DNA from: Azospirillum sp. TSH64
GTDB lineage: Bacteria > Pseudomonadota > Alphaproteobacteria > Azospirillales > Azospirillaceae
NCBI RefSeq assembly: GCF_003116035.1
Contig: NZ_LGQW01000015.1
Span: 2,281,853 to 2,345,852, forward strand
DNA: 64,000 nt
Direction of reading: 5' to 3'
Shown: positions 48,036-57,053 of the stretch, piece by piece
Position numbering within the stretch: position 1 is the stretch's first letter
Layout: the number at the start of each line of letters is the position of its first letter
Made by a program: the position numbers and the translations under genes
The notes under the pieces: generated by a model
The model's input: the letters and a program-made list of their open reading frames with translations, nothing else
What the model was told of the DNA's origin: nothing
Databases searched by the model: none

Positions 48036-49223
48036 ATGGCCGCGCCCGCTTTGTCGCTGTCGGACTGCCGCGTCCTGATCGTCGACGACAACGAATTCAA
48101 CCGCAAATCGCTGGCCCTGGTGATCCGCCGCGCCGGCATCGCCGAGATCGCCTTCGCCGAGAACGGCCGGGAAGGGCTGGCGGCGGTCGACCGCTTCCGC
48201 CCCGACCTTGTCCTGCTGGACGTCGACATGCCGGTGATGAACGGCTGGGAGATGTGCGAGGCGCTGCGCCGCAACGCGACGCACGAGCAGCTTCCCGTGC
48301 TGTTCCAGACCGCGCTGGACAGCGACGAGGAGCAGGTGCGCTGTTTCGAGGCCGGCGGCAGCGATTTCATCTCCAAGCCGATCAAGCCCGGCGAATGCGT
48401 GGCGCGTGTCCGCCACCAGCTGGAAAAACGCAAGCTGTTCAACGATCTCGCCGCGTTCCACGAACGGGTCCAGCGCGAGCTGTCGCATGCCCGCGCCATG
48501 CAGACCTCGCTTCTGCCGGAGACCCGCAAGCTTGCCGAGGTGGCGGACCGCTACGGGCTGACGCTGGACGCCCATTTCGAGACCTCGTCGGAGCTGGGCG
48601 GCGATTTCTGGGGCCTCTATCCGCTGGGCGACCGCCGGCTGGGGCTGCTGATGATCGATTTCGCCGGGCACGGCATCACCGCGGCGATCAACACCTTCCG
48701 CCTGCACACGCTGATCGACCGCTTTCCGATGCAGCATATGGCGCCGTCGCAATGGCTGACCCAATTGAACGGCGCACTGAAGGACGTGCTGCCGACGGGG
48801 CAGTTCGCCACCGCCTTCTTCGGCATCCTCGACCTCGCCATCGACACGCTGACCTTCGCCGCGGCGGGCTCGCCCAACCCGGTGCTGGGGACGCCGGTGG
48901 GCGCGAAGGGAAACGGACCCGACATCCGCCTGCTCGACTCGGCCGGGCTGGTGCTCGGCGCCTCGCGCCGGGCGCAGTATGTCGACCAGAGCCACCGCCT
49001 GCCGCGCGGCGGCTTCCTGTTCCTGTACAGCGATGCGCTGATCGAATGCGGCGGCGACGGGCATGCCCCGCTGGGGCAGGGCGCCGTGCCCGATTTCGTC
49101 CGCGACGCGCTGGCCCGCGACCGCCAGCACCCGCTGCGGCCGATGATGGACAGCTTCTATGCCCGCACCAGCCTGCCGCTGCGCGACGACCTGACCGCCG
49201 TGTGGGTTGCGCGGCGGGCGTGA
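48036..49223 (+). CDS. Response regulator with PP2C (SpoIIE) phosphatase output
   Basis: A 395-aa protein: receiver with Asp17/Asp18, phospho-acceptor Asp62 and Lys114, a coiled linker (145-165), then an RsbU/SpoIIE-type PP2C phosphatase with metal-binding motifs GGDFW near 188, DFAGHG near 208 and the terminal DDLTAVWV. It should dephosphorylate the STAS protein when its receiver is phosphorylated. GGAG lies 5 bases before the ATG. The divergent kinase operon is a plausible phosphate donor. Confidence 0.9.
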   Translation: MAAPALSLSDCRVLIVDDNEFNRKSLALVIRRAGIAEIAFAENGREGLAAVDRFRPDLVLLDVDMPVMNGWEMCEALRRNATHEQLPVLFQTALDSDEEQVRCFEAGGSDFISKPIKPGECVARVRHQLEKRKLFNDLAAFHERVQRELSHARAMQTSLLPETRKLAEVADRYGLTLDAHFETSSELGGDFWGLYPLGDRRLGLLMIDFAGHGITAAINTFRLHTLIDRFPMQHMAPSQWLTQLNGALKDVLPTGQFATAFFGILDLAIDTLTFAAAGSPNPVLGTPVGAKGNGPDIRLLDSAGLVLGASRRAQYVDQSHRLPRGGFLFLYSDALIECGGDGHAPLGQGAVPDFVRDALARDRQHPLRPMMDSFYARTSLPLRDDLTAVWVARRA

Positions 49224-49239
49224 CGTAGGGATGCGAGCC

Positions 49240-50106
49240 TTACGGCGCGAACTGTTCCTTCAGGATGCGCTCTTCAAAGTTCAGTTCCGGGTCGAACAGC
49301 AGGGTCAGGCCGACCTCGCGGCATTCCTGGACCTCGACCCGCAGAACCTCGCGCACCTCGGTGAAGTCGGCGACGGCGCTGACCGGGCGCTTGCCTTCCT
49401 CCAGCACGTCGAAGGTGATCTTGGCAGTGTGCGGCAGCAGCGCGCCACGCCAGCGCCGCGGGCGGAAGGCGCTGATCGGGGTCAGCGCCAGAACGCCGGC
49501 ATTCAGCGGCACGATGGGGCCGTGGGCCGACAGGTTGTAAGCGGTGCTGCCCGCCGGCGTCGCCACCAGCGCGCCGTCGCAGATCAGCTCCGGCAGCCGG
49601 ATGACACCGTCGATGGTGATGCGCAGCTTGGCTGCCTGCCGCGTCTCGCGCAGAAGGGAAACCTCGTTGATGCCGAGCGCCTCGACCCGCTCGCCATTCA
49701 CCCGCGTCGCCACCATGCGCAGCGGATGCAGTCGGACATGCTGGGACGCCACGATCCGCTCCGCCAGATCCTCCTCGCGGTAGGCGTTCAGCAGGAAGCC
49801 GACCGAGCCGCGGTTCATGCCATAGACCGGAGTCGGCCGTTCGCGGTTGCGGGTTAGCGCCCGGTGCAGGGTTTCCAGCAGGAATCCGTCGCCGCCCAGC
49901 GCCACGATCACGTCGGCTTCGTCCGCCATGGCATTGCCGTAGCGATGGACCAGCCGGGTGCGGGCGGAGCGCGCCTCGTCCGTGTCGGCGCAGGAAAATG
50001 CGATGCGCAGCGCATCGGGGGCCGGCATCAGCGGCGCCTGCGCATCTGCGGACTGGACAAGGCCGGATTGATCGACGGCGGGCGGCGTGGCGGCGGATTC
50101 GGTCAT
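49240..50106 (-). CDS. nadK: NAD kinase
   Basis: A 288-aa ATP-NAD kinase that makes NADP+. The GGDG motif is at residues 71-74; NEVSLLRE near 167 and [16 protein letters not shown] near 200-215 are the other conserved blocks. The first 30 residues are a variable extension. Convergent with the phosphatase gene, 16 bases apart. Confidence 0.94.
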   Translation of the reverse strand: MTESAATPPAVDQSGLVQSADAQAPLMPAPDALRIAFSCADTDEARSARTRLVHRYGNAMADEADVIVALGGDGFLLETLHRALTRNRERPTPVYGMNRGSVGFLLNAYREEDLAERIVASQHVRLHPLRMVATRVNGERVEALGINEVSLLRETRQAAKLRITIDGVIRLPELICDGALVATPAGSTAYNLSAHGPIVPLNAGVLALTPISAFRPRRWRGALLPHTAKITFDVLEEGKRPVSAVADFTEVREVLRVEVQECREVGLTLLFDPELNFEERILKEQFAP

Positions 50107-50214
50107 GGCGCGACCATACCGCAGTCGGGCCTTCGCGCAAAAGTATCACGCGGTGACGACCCGATGCAAAAGAGCGCATCCGTCGGCCGTACCCATTGGC
50201 CGCACAACGAAAAA

Positions 50215-50240
50215 GGGGACCGCGGACGGTCCCCTTTTTT
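50215..50240 (-). terminator. Intrinsic terminator after clpA
   Basis: GGGGACCG (50215-50222) pairs perfectly with CGGTCCCC (50227-50234) around CGGA, flanked by AAAA on the left and TTTTTT on the right. It can act on both strands; the clpA stop lies 38 bases upstream on the - strand. Confidence 0.8.
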
Positions 50241-50277
50241 GCCATGCGGAACGGGTCGGTGGACCGATGGGCCGACC

Positions 50278-52593
50278 TTACTCGACCATCTCCGACACCA
50301 TCTCCTCGTCATCGTCGCCGGAGGTGCGCTTCGGCCGGTTGCCTTCGGTATAATCGAAGGCCGGCTTGTCGTCCTTGACGGTGACCTTGACCAGGCCGCC
50401 CTTGCTGAGCTTGCCGAACAGCAGCTCTTCCGCCAGCGGCTTCTTGATGTACTCCTGGATCACGCGGCCGAGCGGGCGGGCGCCGTAGAGCGGGTCGTAG
50501 CCCTTCTTGCCCAGCCACTCGCGGGCCTCCTCGTTCAGCTCGATGGACACGCCGCGGTCTTCCAGCTGCGCTTCCATCTGCATGATGAACTTGTCGACGA
50601 CGCGGTTGATGACCTCCTGCGTCAGCGGCGCGAACGGGATGATCGCGTCGAGACGGTTGCGGAACTCCGGCGTGAACATCTTCTCGACCGCTTCGATGTC
50701 CTCGCCGACCCGGCGGTCACGCTCGAAGCCGATGGCGGGCTTCGCCATGTCGGCGGCCCCGGCGTTCGAGGTCATGATCAGGATGACGTTGCGGAAATCG
50801 ACGATCTTGCCGTTGTGATCGGTCAGCTTGCCGTGGTCCATGATCTGCAACAGGATGTTGAACAGATCCGGATGGGCCTTCTCGATCTCGTCCAGCAGCA
50901 GGACGCAGTGCGGGTGCTGGTCGATGGCGTCGGTCAGCATGCCGCCCTGGTCGAAGCCGACATAGCCCGGAGGGGCGCCGATCAGGCGCGACACCGTGTG
51001 CCGCTCCATGTACTCGGACATGTCGAAACGGGTCAGCTCGATGCCCAGCGTCATGGCGAGCTGGCGGGCCACCTCGGTCTTGCCGACACCGGTCGGGCCG
51101 GTGAACAGGTAGTTGCCGATGGGCTTCTCCGGCTCGCGCAGGCCGGCTCTCGCCAGCTTGATCGCGGAGACCAGCGCGTCGATCGCCTTGTTCTGGCCGA
51201 AGACCATGGTCTTCAGGTCGCGTTCAAGGTTCAGCAGCGTTTCCTTGTCGTCGCGGCTGACCGACTTCGGCGGGATGCGGGCGATTTTGGCGACCACCGC
51301 CTCCACGTCCTTCACGCCGATCTTCTTGCGGCGCTTGTTCTCCGGCAGCAGCATCTGCGCCGCACCGACCTCGTCGATGATGTCGATGGCCTTGTCGGGC
51401 AGCTTGCGGTCGCCGATGTACTTGGCCGACAGCTCCACCGCGACGCGAATGGCGTCGTTGGTGTAGGTGACCTTGTGGTGCTTCTCGTAATAAGGCTTCA
51501 GGCCCTGGAGGATCTTGATCGCATCCTCGACCGACGGCTCGTTGACGTCGATCTTCTGGAAGCGGCGGACCAGCGCCCGGTCCTTCTCGAAGTAGCTGCG
51601 GTATTCCTTGTAGGTGGTCGAGCCGATGCAGCGCAGCGAACCCGACGCCAGCGCCGGCTTCAGCAGGTTCGAGGCATCCATCGCACCGCCCGAGGTGGCG
51701 CCGGCGCCGATCACCGTGTGGATCTCGTCGATGAAGAGGATCGCCCCCTCCGTCGCCTCGAGTTCGGACACGACGGCCTTCAGACGCTCCTCGAAATCGC
51801 CGCGGTAGCGCGTGCCGGCCAGCAGCGAGCCCATGTCGAGCGCGAAGATGGTGGCGTTGCGCAGCACCTCCGGCACTTCCTGCTGCACGATGCGGCGGGC
51901 GAGGCCCTCTGCGATGGCGGTCTTGCCGACACCGGGGTCGCCGACGTAGAGCGGGTTGTTCTTCGACCGCCGGCACAGGATCTGGATGGTCCGTTCGACC
52001 TCCTGCTCCCGGCCGATCAGCGGATCGATCTTCCCGCCGGACGCCTTCTTGTTCAGGTTGACGCAATATGCGTCTAGCGCTTCGCTGCCTTTTTTCACGA
52101 CCTTCTCCGCCGCCGCCTCGTCGTCAGCGCCCGAGACACGCTTTGTTTCCGAGCGGCCCGGAGCCTTCGCGATTCCGTGAGAGATGTAGTTGACCGCATC
52201 GAACCTGGTCATCTCCTGCTCCTGCAGGAAGTAAACCGCGTGGCTCTCGCGTTCAGAGAACAAGGCAACGAGCACATTTGCTCCCGTCACCTCCTCACGT
52301 CCCGACGACTGGACGTGGATGGCCGCACGCTGCAGAACCCGCTGGAAACCAGCCGTCGGCTTGGCATCATCGGGCCTGTTCGTGATAAGGTTCGCCAATT
52401 CATTGTCGAGGTAATCCGACAGTTCCGCGCGCAGTCGGTCGAGATCGATCCCGCAAGCGCGCAAGACGGCGGTAGCATCGGAGTCTTCGGTCAACGCGAG
52501 AAGCAGATGTTCGAGCGTCGCGTATTCATGCCTGCGCTCGTTCGCGTGGGCCAGGGCTCGGTGCAGCGTCTGTTCCAGGTTACGCGACAGCAT
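50278..52593 (-). CDS. clpA: Clp protease ATPase subunit ClpA
   Basis: A 771-aa Hsp100 unfoldase that feeds proteins to ClpP. Order: N domain (1-145), which binds ClpS; AAA1 with [13 protein letters not shown] near 210-222; AAA2 with [13 protein letters not shown] near 495-507; and a C-terminal D2-small domain. The tail after residue 745 is acidic. The start is ATG at 52593 ([14 protein letters not shown]), the universal ClpA start; the frame open upstream is not conserved. It follows clpS by 8 bases. Confidence 0.96.
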   Translation of the reverse strand: MLSRNLEQTLHRALAHANERRHEYATLEHLLLALTEDSDATAVLRACGIDLDRLRAELSDYLDNELANLITNRPDDAKPTAGFQRVLQRAAIHVQSSGREEVTGANVLVALFSERESHAVYFLQEQEMTRFDAVNYISHGIAKAPGRSETKRVSGADDEAAAEKVVKKGSEALDAYCVNLNKKASGGKIDPLIGREQEVERTIQILCRRSKNNPLYVGDPGVGKTAIAEGLARRIVQQEVPEVLRNATIFALDMGSLLAGTRYRGDFEERLKAVVSELEATEGAILFIDEIHTVIGAGATSGGAMDASNLLKPALASGSLRCIGSTTYKEYRSYFEKDRALVRRFQKIDVNEPSVEDAIKILQGLKPYYEKHHKVTYTNDAIRVAVELSAKYIGDRKLPDKAIDIIDEVGAAQMLLPENKRRKKIGVKDVEAVVAKIARIPPKSVSRDDKETLLNLERDLKTMVFGQNKAIDALVSAIKLARAGLREPEKPIGNYLFTGPTGVGKTEVARQLAMTLGIELTRFDMSEYMERHTVSRLIGAPPGYVGFDQGGMLTDAIDQHPHCVLLLDEIEKAHPDLFNILLQIMDHGKLTDHNGKIVDFRNVILIMTSNAGAADMAKPAIGFERDRRVGEDIEAVEKMFTPEFRNRLDAIIPFAPLTQEVINRVVDKFIMQMEAQLEDRGVSIELNEEAREWLGKKGYDPLYGARPLGRVIQEYIKKPLAEELLFGKLSKGGLVKVTVKDDKPAFDYTEGNRPKRTSGDDDEEMVSEMVE

Positions 52594-52601
52594 GTGTGGG
52601 T

Positions 52602-52928
52602 CTAATCCTTTTCTAACGTGCATTGCAGCGGGTGCTGGTTCTGGCGCGCAAAGTCCATCACCTGCGTGACTTTCGTCTCCGCCACCTCGTAGGTGAACAC
52701 GCCGCACAACCCCACACCCCGCCGGTGCACATGCAGCATGATCTGTGTCGCTTCCTCCCGCGATTTGCTGAAGAAGCGTTCGAGAACGAGAACGACGAAC
52801 TCCATGGGAGTGTAATCGTCGTTCAGCATCAACACCTTGTACATCGACGGCTTCTTGGTCTTCGGCTTGGCCTTGACGACCACGCCGCTGTTAGTGCCGT
52901 CGTTGCCCTGCTTGTCAGAGTCGGCCAT
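52602..52928 (-). CDS. clpS: ClpS adaptor for N-degron substrates
   Basis: A 108-aa adaptor that brings N-end-rule substrates to ClpA. The flexible N-terminal 28 residues precede the core: [17 protein letters not shown] (N-degron pocket residues N, D, M), then [22 protein letters not shown]. First gene of clpS-clpA. Confidence 0.96.
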   Translation of the reverse strand: MADSDKQGNDGTNSGVVVKAKPKTKKPSMYKVLMLNDDYTPMEFVVLVLERFFSKSREEATQIMLHVHRRGVGLCGVFTYEVAETKVTQVMDFARQNQHPLQCTLEKD

Positions 52929-53271
52929 GGTCCCAGTCGAATGTCATCGCGATGCACTTTCACTGGGAATGATATGGTCATTTCGGGCGCGGTGGGAAGG
53001 GGCCGTTTTCAGCTGACCTCCATTTGGCAGACCCTCCTTTGGACCACAGGCCCTTCCGCTACTCCGTAATAGGAGACACCGCTTCGGAAATGGCCGCAAT
53101 CGGCGGAAAACCCTACCCCGATCAAGGGGCCTTCCGACCGTTGGAGGAGGGCCGCGGCCGGAAACGCAAAACGGCCCGGCATCCCAAGGCGGGATGCCGG
53201 GCCGCTGCGATGCGGTCCTTCAGGTGGGCATTGCCTGCCCACCGGTCAAGAAAGCAGGAGAGTCGGACCGG
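52929..53271. other. Spacer between clpS and phasin 1 with a terminator
   Basis: No gene is supported. It contains the clpS promoter and the strong hairpin at 53172-53204. Confidence 0.4.
53172..53204 (-). terminator. Terminator after phasin 1
   Basis: CGGCCCGGCATCCC (53172-53185) pairs perfectly over 14 bases with GGGATGCCGGGCCG (53191-53204), loop of 5. On the - strand the stem is followed by TTTTGCG. It lies 68 bases after the phasin stop. Confidence 0.8.
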
Positions 53272-53751
53272 TCAGGCGGCGACCGGCTTCTTCGACAGGA
53301 CCTCGACCGTGGCGTTGACGCGCGCGTTCAGCGGGGCCAGCGCCTCGTTGGCGACCTTGACGGTCAGCTCCTGCAGCTTGGTGCTCTCCGACACGAATGC
53401 ATCGAGGCTGGCCTTGGTGAAGGCGCTCTGCAGTTCGACCAGTTCCTGGATCGTCTTCACCGCCAGCACGGCCTTGGCGTTCGACACGCTCTTCTCCAGC
53501 GAGGACTGGGTGAAGGCGGCGACCTGCTTGCCGGCCTCTTCCGCGCCCTTGGCGACGACGGTGCCGGACTTCACGAGCGCATCGACATTCTCCTTGGTGA
53601 GAACGGTCAGCTCGTCATAGCCCTTCAGCACCTTGGCGGAGGCCTTCTCGATCTGCTCCTGCTGGGCCTTCACCAGGCCTTCCAGATTCTGCTTGGCAGT
53701 GGCGATGGCGTCTTCGACGGACTTGGTGACGGCGGCGATCTGGTCGGACAT
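53272..53751 (-). CDS. Phasin family protein 1
   Basis: A 159-aa fully helical phasin (Phasin_2 type) that coats PHA granules. It has no signal or membrane segment. The ending NEALAPLNARVNATVEVLSK is nearly the same as in the second phasin 300 bases away, so the two are tandem duplicates. It has its own upstream box and terminator, hence a separate transcript. Confidence 0.9.
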   Translation of the reverse strand: MSDQIAAVTKSVEDAIATAKQNLEGLVKAQQEQIEKASAKVLKGYDELTVLTKENVDALVKSGTVVAKGAEEAGKQVAAFTQSSLEKSVSNAKAVLAVKTIQELVELQSAFTKASLDAFVSESTKLQELTVKVANEALAPLNARVNATVEVLSKKPVAA

Positions 53752-53863
53752 GGCTATGCTCCTCGCGCTCTATAAGGGGTCAACCGCGCGGCCCCGACGG
53801 TGCGGCGGCCGATTGCGGAGTGGGTTGAAACCCTCGGACCCCGACAGGGCGGGCGCCCGAAGT

Positions 53864-53883
53864 ATGCTGCACTGCAACATAAG
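53864..53883 (-). promoter_or_regulatory. Shared phasin upstream box (copy 1), candidate PhaR site
   Basis: ATGCTGCACTGCAACATAAG is 19/20 identical to the sequence upstream of phasin 2 (54762-54781). It contains TGC-rich half sites of the kind bound by the PHA regulator PhaR. It lies 112 bases upstream of the phasin 1 start. Confidence 0.6.
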
Positions 53884-53921
53884 CTGAAGATAAGGAAAGC
53901 GGCGCGGGGAGTCAATGGGCA

Positions 53922-53936
53922 TTGTGCATTGCACAA
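53922..53936. promoter_or_regulatory. TTGTGCA-T-TGCACAA palindrome upstream of phasin 1
   Basis: A perfect 7+1+7 palindrome about 170 bases upstream of phasin 1. Its TGCA core fits a PhaR-type operator. Phasin 2 lacks this second element. Confidence 0.5.
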
Positions 53937-53985
53937 AAAACTTCCGCGCGAAAATCCGGCGGGAGCGTAGGGGGCTTAACGCAGA

Positions 53986-54020
53986 ACGGCCCGGCAACCG
54001 CGTGGAGGTTGCCGGGCCGT
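53986..54020 (-). terminator. Hairpin after phasin 2
   Basis: ACGGCCCGGCAACC (53986-53999) and GGTTGCCGGGCCGT (54007-54020) form a perfect 14-base stem. The T-run on the gene strand is short (TT), so termination may be partial. The stem sequence resembles the terminator of phasin 1. Confidence 0.65.
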
Positions 54021-54079
54021 TTGCGATGCCGGGATCCATGGCTGGATCCCGGCCGTCACGTGCCATCCGATGGGGCCGC

Positions 54080-54604
54080 TCAGGCGGCGATCGGCTTGAC
54101 GATCGGCTTGGAGAAGGTTTCGACCGTCGCGGTGACGCGGGCGTTCAGCGGGGCCAGCGCCTCGTTGGTGACCTTGGTCGACAGCTCCTGCAGGCGGGTG
54201 GTCTCGGCCAGCAGCGAGTCGAAGCTGGTCTTCAGGAAATCGTTCTGCAGCTCCACCACCTCCTGGATGGTGCGGGCAGTCAGCAGCGCCTTGCCGGTGG
54301 TGATGGACTTGTCCAGCGCAGACTGGCCGTAGGCGACGACCTCGCGGCCCAGATCCTCGGCGCCCTTGGCGGCGATGGTGCTGCTGGCGATCAGCGCCTC
54401 GACATTGGCCTTGCCGGTGGCCTGAAGGTCCTCATAGCTCTTCAGCAGCTGGGCGGCGGTCTTCTCGAACTGCTCCTTGGCGGCGGTCGCGGTCTGCTCG
54501 AACTGCTTGACCGTCTGTTCCTGGCCGGCCTTCACCAGACCCTCATACTGCTCCTTGGCCTGGGCGGCGACGTTCTCGATCGACTTCGGCGTGAACTGGT
54601 TCAT
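54080..54604 (-). CDS. Phasin family protein 2
   Basis: A 174-aa helical phasin starting at the ATG at 54604 (MNQFTPKSIENVAAQAKEQY). It shares the layout and the C-terminal NEALAPLNARV.ATVE with phasin 1. A longer open frame upstream is not protein-like. Expected on PHA granules; probably controlled with phasin 1 through the shared upstream box. Confidence 0.9.
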   Translation of the reverse strand: MNQFTPKSIENVAAQAKEQYEGLVKAGQEQTVKQFEQTATAAKEQFEKTAAQLLKSYEDLQATGKANVEALIASSTIAAKGAEDLGREVVAYGQSALDKSITTGKALLTARTIQEVVELQNDFLKTSFDSLLAETTRLQELSTKVTNEALAPLNARVTATVETFSKPIVKPIAA

Positions 54605-55104
54605 GGCGTGCGTTCCTTCCTGGCTGATGCCGGCGTTTGGTTGATGAGACCCGTCCGCCGCAAAGCGTGGCGAGGAGCCTGCCGGCAGCGGTGTGCGTTT
54701 GAGTTTTTTACGTTGTGCAGCCCTCAACCGCCGTCTTTCCACACAAGGGAAGGGCGCCAGAATGCTGCACTGCAATATAAGGATTTTATGGGCTAAGCAT
54801 GGGGCGGTGTCAACTGTCCGTTCGGGGGTGCCCGGCCTAGTCTCTTGCGCCGCAGCATACCCCTATGGCGTGACGCTTCGATGACGACCGCGCCTTTCCC
54901 GTTGCCGGACCGGGCGGAACCCGCCTCAAGTCCTTGAAAGCGGCCCTGATGGCGGATGTCCTTAACGAAGGCTTTACCGGCGCTGGGACAAGTGTAGCTT
55001 GGCCGCGGGCGGGATTCGCCTCGGCCATAGGTCAGGTGCGGCGCTTGGACGCGGCGTGCCGGACCATCCGCTCTTCAGGCCGCATCTTCGGGACCATTTC
55101 GATC
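54605..55104. other. Divergent region between phasin 2 and the Anbu gene
   Basis: About 500 bases without a supported gene. It contains the second phasin box. A frame open from 54934 runs into the Anbu gene, but the added residues do not look conserved. Confidence 0.4.
54762..54781 (-). promoter_or_regulatory. Shared phasin upstream box (copy 2), candidate PhaR site
   Basis: ATGCTGCACTGCAATATAAG, differing from copy 1 at one base. The GGGCGCC(C/A)GA beside it is also shared. It lies 157 bases upstream of the phasin 2 start. Confidence 0.6.
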
Positions 55105-55866
55105 ATGACCTACTGCCTTGGCATCAAGACCCGCGACGGCCTGATCGGTCTGTCGGACGGCCGGATCACCAGCGGATCGCAGCTTTCGTCGGCCCGTAAG
55201 GTGACGATGATGGGAAGCGGCGGCGACCGCTTCTTCATCATGAACTCCGGCCTGCGCAGCGTGCGCGACAAGACGCTGGCCTATCTGCGCCGCGACATGC
55301 AAAAGCGCCGGGGCGAGTCCTATTCGACCATGCTGGACGCGGTTTCGGCCTTCACCGCCTGCCTGCGGCAAGTCGCCGCGGAGGACAGGGAATCGCTGGA
55401 GGCGTCGAAGCTGCACTTCAACCTGCACGCCATCATCGGCGGCCAGCTGGCCGAAGACCGCGAACCCTACATGTTCCTGGTCTATCCGGAGGGCAACTGG
55501 ATCGAGGTCGACGAGCGCACCCCCTATCTTTCGATCGGCGCCACCGCCTATGGCAAGCCGATCCTGGACCGGGCGCTGACCTACGGCACCGACATGCAGA
55601 CGGCGCTGAAGCTGGCCTACCTGTCCTTCGACAGCACGCGTTTCTCCAGCAACGATGTCGGCTTCCCCATCGACATGGTGTCCTACCATGCCGACTCGCG
55701 CAGCTGGCGCCAGTCGAACTACGACTATGACGACCTTGCCGAACAGCGCCAGTGGTGGAACCGCAACCTGACCGAACTGGCCCGGCGCATGCCGGACGGC
55801 CCCTGGGTCGAGACGCTGGTCCCGGAAGACATGCGCCCGCGCCAGCCGGCCGAAGAGGCCGTCTGA
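55105..55866 (+). CDS. Anbu-type proteasome-like peptidase
   Basis: A 253-aa Ntn-hydrolase of the Anbu (bacterial proteasome-related) family. The start MTYCLGIKTRDGLIGLSDGR matches the family, with Thr2 as candidate nucleophile after Met removal, Asp18 and the Arg20 near the active site and Lys33 (RK). Anbu genes usually sit with alpha-E, transglutaminase-like and ATP-grasp genes; none are here. Start at 55105 is chosen because Thr must follow Met. Confidence 0.85.
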   Translation: MTYCLGIKTRDGLIGLSDGRITSGSQLSSARKVTMMGSGGDRFFIMNSGLRSVRDKTLAYLRRDMQKRRGESYSTMLDAVSAFTACLRQVAAEDRESLEASKLHFNLHAIIGGQLAEDREPYMFLVYPEGNWIEVDERTPYLSIGATAYGKPILDRALTYGTDMQTALKLAYLSFDSTRFSSNDVGFPIDMVSYHADSRSWRQSNYDYDDLAEQRQWWNRNLTELARRMPDGPWVETLVPEDMRPRQPAEEAV

Positions 55867-55905
55867 ACCCCGCCGGTCACCCGTGGCTGCCACCGTCGGT
55901 TTTGC

Positions 55906-56667
55906 TCATTTCCCCGGAAGGGCGCTCAGCAGCAGCGCCCCGAAGGGGGCGGTCGGGCCCACCAGCCCATAGTGGCCCAGCCCGTCGCGCCCGATCTGCA
56001 CCTCGAAGAACACGCCTCCGTCCGCCAACTGGCCGGAGGAGGGCAGGGTGCGCGGAGCCTCGTCGGGAGCCGGCAGGCCGGGATAGGCGATGCCGGTCGG
56101 GTCGATGCTGCGCAGCAGCTCCGGGAACCGGGCGTCGGTGAAGCGGCTGGACGGGTAGGGGTAGGCGGTGAAGAACCACTGCCCGGCCCGGCAGCCGTTG
56201 ATCAGCCAGTAAAAGCCGTTGGACGGCAAGCGCAAGCCCTGGGGCGGCGGGTCGAACACCCCGTCCTCGCGCAGGCGGCCGACGAAGCTGTCGAACTGGG
56301 CGGCGCTCAGTTGCAGGGTCGCCGTGTTGCCGCGCGCGGCGGAGAACGGATCGGCCAGCGTCAGGCGGGCGAGGTCGGTCGCCTCGATCACGTGGGCTTC
56401 GACCGCGGCGCCGCCGCGGTCCATGTCGCCGACGATGTCGTAGGTGCGGACATGCCGGTTGTAGTCGGCATTGAAGATCAGCCGGTAGCGGTCGGCGCTG
56501 TCCTTGCCGCAGCGGGACCGCAGGTCGTCGCCGTTGAGGTAGCTGAACCAGGTCAGCTTGCGCGCCACCGGGTTGTCGGTCGGCCCGACGGAGCTGCAAC
56601 CGGCCAGCGCGAGCAGCGTCGCCGCCATGGCGGCAACCCCCGTCATCCTGGCGGTTGCGCGGACCAT
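55906..56667 (-). CDS. Predicted lipoprotein of unknown function
   Basis: A 253-aa protein with a lipoprotein signal ending in the lipobox LALAGC, so it should be membrane-anchored facing the periplasm. The rest is a globular domain with four more cysteines or Cys-rich turns (SRCGKD, INGCRAG) and no family that I recognise. Start at 56667 is set by the signal peptide; the frame upstream is not conserved. Confidence 0.75.
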   Translation of the reverse strand: MVRATARMTGVAAMAATLLALAGCSSVGPTDNPVARKLTWFSYLNGDDLRSRCGKDSADRYRLIFNADYNRHVRTYDIVGDMDRGGAAVEAHVIEATDLARLTLADPFSAARGNTATLQLSAAQFDSFVGRLREDGVFDPPPQGLRLPSNGFYWLINGCRAGQWFFTAYPYPSSRFTDARFPELLRSIDPTGIAYPGLPAPDEAPRTLPSSGQLADGGVFFEVQIGRDGLGHYGLVGPTAPFGALLLSALPGK

Positions 56668-57053
56668 GGCCCGGCGGTCACCCCCGCGGGAAAAAAAGGC
56701 GGCCGGAACGGTTCTTTGATGACCACGGCTCATTGTCGCTTGCCTCGCGTCGGCGGCCCCTGGTAGGTGGAGAACGAAGGACGTGGCGGCAAGACCCGAT
56801 CTCCGGACACCGGTGGGCTTTGGCCTGTCGGGGGACGCCGGTAATCCGTTTGCCCCTTCCGTTTGCGCCGTGCCGCAACCCTTCCGCCGTGCCGTCCCCG
56901 CCGTTCCTTCCCTCTACATGCAGGACCCGCGATTTTGGCCACAGAAACTGCGAAAAGCCAAAGCAGTAAATTAACGAATTCATGCTAGACACTGATTTCG
57001 CACGAATTTACCATTGAACCAAGCACCAAGATCTAGCGGTTGGCGGGGCCATC
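56668..57053. other. Divergent region between the lipoprotein and carboxypeptidase genes
   Basis: No gene is supported in these 386 bases. The last 120 bases are AT-rich and probably carry the carboxypeptidase promoter; no clear boxes were found. Confidence 0.4.

Larger units (their letters stand above)
53752..54079. other. Promoter region of phasin 1 and end of phasin 2
   Basis: No gene is supported. It holds the shared box at 53864-53883, a palindrome at 53922-53936 and the hairpin after phasin 2 at 53986-54020. Confidence 0.45.

Noticed and set aside
50278-52707. ClpA start at 52707
   Set aside because: ClpA proteins begin at [14 protein letters not shown], which is at 52593; the extra residues overlap clpS and are not conserved.
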